64,000 nucleotides of DNA from Cellulophaga lytica DSM 7489 (GTDB lineage: Bacteria; Bacteroidota; Bacteroidia; Flavobacteriales; Flavobacteriaceae): contig NC_015167.1 in assembly GCF_000190595.1 (NCBI RefSeq), positions 2,097,501 to 2,161,500 of the forward strand, given 5' to 3'. Shown here one piece after another: positions 63,135 to 64,000 of the stretch. The number at the start of each line of letters is the position of its first letter. Positions within the stretch are counted from its first letter, which is position 1. The position numbers and the translations under genes are program-made. The notes under the pieces were generated by a model. It was not told where the DNA came from and ran no database searches. It worked only from the letters and a program-made list of their open reading frames with translations.

Positions 63135-64000
63135 TTAGGTGTAATCTTTGTAAGGGATGGCTAATTTTTTAAACTGTTTTACAATATTTTTTTCTCTTTT
63201 TTGACTTATAAAATCTATGGTAACTTTAAATTTTTTATGATACACGGTGTGTATAGTTATAAATGTTCTTTTGTTTCTGCCACCGCCCACTGTTTCTTTA
63301 GTTGTGTGGGTTATATCATTTGTAGGTATTATTTTTTTTACAAACGGATTTATTAAGTTTTTTATAATGATGTAATTTTTAGAACTTTCTATATAACCCA
63401 TTTGTGTTGTAAAAAGTAACAAAAAAAGAAATGTACCTGTACTAAATATAAAATATCCTGGATCTAGGTAGTTGGTAATAAACAGGTCTAGCAATAATAT
63501 AATAGAGGAAGTTAGTGCTATTAATATAATTATTTTTACTAGTGTAATATAAAATGGTATTGATGTGGTTTTGTTAGTAATAGCAATAGTACTATTAGTA
63601 ACAGGTTTACTTATTTTTATCTGTTTATTGCCAAAGGTGTTGTCTAAGTGTAAACGTAGTTTCCAAAAGTTAGTGTAGTAAGCCTCTTTTAGGTATATTT
63701 TTTTATTGTTTTTTAGGTGTATGGTAAGTCCTTTTTCATAAATGGTAAAAAACATGAATTTAGAAGGTACAGAACTATGTAACTCAATACTCTTTACTTC
63801 ATTATAAGTATATGTTTTAAATATGCCAATTTTAATGTTTTTAGAGTCTACTCTATAAAAAATGAGGCTCTTTACAATCATATAAATACCATAGAGCACA
63901 AAAGCCATAAAGGCTATTAAAAACAGTATAATCTCTTCTTTGCTAATTATAAGTACATAAAGAAAAAACAATATGACAATAAAAAAAATAGCAAGAATAG
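63135..64000 (-). CDS. Membrane protein with two PH-like domains (5' end beyond window)
   Basis: At least 288 residues and open to the window edge. No ATG is present near the right end; a TTG at 63971 is possible, but the frame continues upstream as a hydrophobic segment (ILAIFFIVILFFLYV), so the true start probably lies outside. Two tandem units of membrane hairpin plus beta-rich cytoplasmic domain are visible: SLIFYRVDSKNIKIGIF..., and ESSKNYIIIKNLINPFVKKI, each resembling bacterial PH domains. Function unknown. It is first of the leftward accessory group. Confidence 0.65.
   Translation of the reverse strand, partial: ILAIFFIVILFFLYVLIISKEEIILFLIAFMAFVLYGIYMIVKSLIFYRVDSKNIKIGIFKTYTYNEVKSIELHSSVPSKFMFFTIYEKGLTIHLKNNKKIYLKEAYYTNFWKLRLHLDNTFGNKQIKISKPVTNSTIAITNKTTSIPFYITLVKIIILIALTSSIILLLDLFITNYLDPGYFIFSTGTFLFLLLFTTQMGYIESSKNYIIIKNLINPFVKKIIPTNDITHTTKETVGGGRNKRTFITIHTVYHKKFKVTIDFISQKREKNIVKQFKKLAIPYKDYT

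Overview
The window is a low-GC (roughly one third G+C) chromosomal stretch from a member of the Bacteroidota, almost certainly a marine-type Flavobacteriaceae (Cellulophaga/Maribacter-like; the genus is a guess). The evidence is the full-length gliding/type IX secretion protein SprA downstream of ruvA, two PorP/SprF proteins, a secreted protein with a gliding-motility-type C-terminal sorting domain, an MaeB hybrid malic enzyme, TonB paralogs, and flavobacterial promoters (TAnnTTTG -7 box, TTG -33 box). I saw no rRNA, tRNA, CRISPR array, insertion sequence or phage gene; gene order and composition look chromosomal throughout.

Layout. 0-2.1 kb: leftward thiamin operon (thiS, partial thiC) behind a TPP riboswitch. 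2.1-8.2 kb: ppk1, queG, maeB, ruvA. 8.2-15.3 kb: sprA. 15.5-18.0 kb: gcvH, a VanZ-like protein and two tonB-like genes separated by tandem terminators. 18.1-23.5 kb: cytochrome oxidase biogenesis block (cyoE, two subunit III genes, subunit IV, a cysteine-free SCO-like protein, a real SCO protein, DUF420, a small CxxC membrane protein). 23.8-29.5 kb: tripartite efflux operon (ATPase, two permeases, adaptor, TolC-like channel). 29.6-35.0 kb: tsaB, mscS-like, dodecin, NifU-like, porP-like, VWA lipoprotein. 35.2-39.7 kb: LytS/LytTR-type two-component pair, gamma-carbonic anhydrase, fabD. 39.8-45.0 kb: T9SS substrate, PorP/SprF and OmpA triad. 45.3-51.6 kb: acs, an atypical Nramp, SanA-like, S41 peptidase, small OMP. 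51.6-58.1 kb: lrp divergent from metE, two carbohydrate-related lipoproteins, a PLP decarboxylase. 58.4-60.3 kb: MFS transporter plus AraC regulator. 60.3-64 kb: leftward accessory genes (a retropepsin-like protein without catalytic Asp, SUFU, DUF5071, a Cys-pair secreted protein, a PH-like membrane protein running off the edge).

How they fit together. SprA (translocon), the PorP/SprF proteins and the sorting-domain protein belong to T9SS secretion and surface attachment. The cox block assembles heme-copper oxidase: heme O synthesis, core subunits, and copper/heme insertion factors. MaeB and Acs connect malate, pyruvate and acetate metabolism. Lrp and metE are divergent, which suggests amino-acid-responsive control.

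The observations most worth following are: (1) a redox-dead SCO-like paralog next to real SCO; (2) a two-lobed retropepsin-like protein in which both catalytic Asp are His; (3) inverted repeats that directly abut the start codons of both the MFS and the AraC genes; (4) an Nramp protein lacking both canonical metal-binding motifs; (5) the SUFU/DUF5071 immunity-like accessory cluster at the right edge. None is proven to be a new system; each is stated with the test that would settle it.
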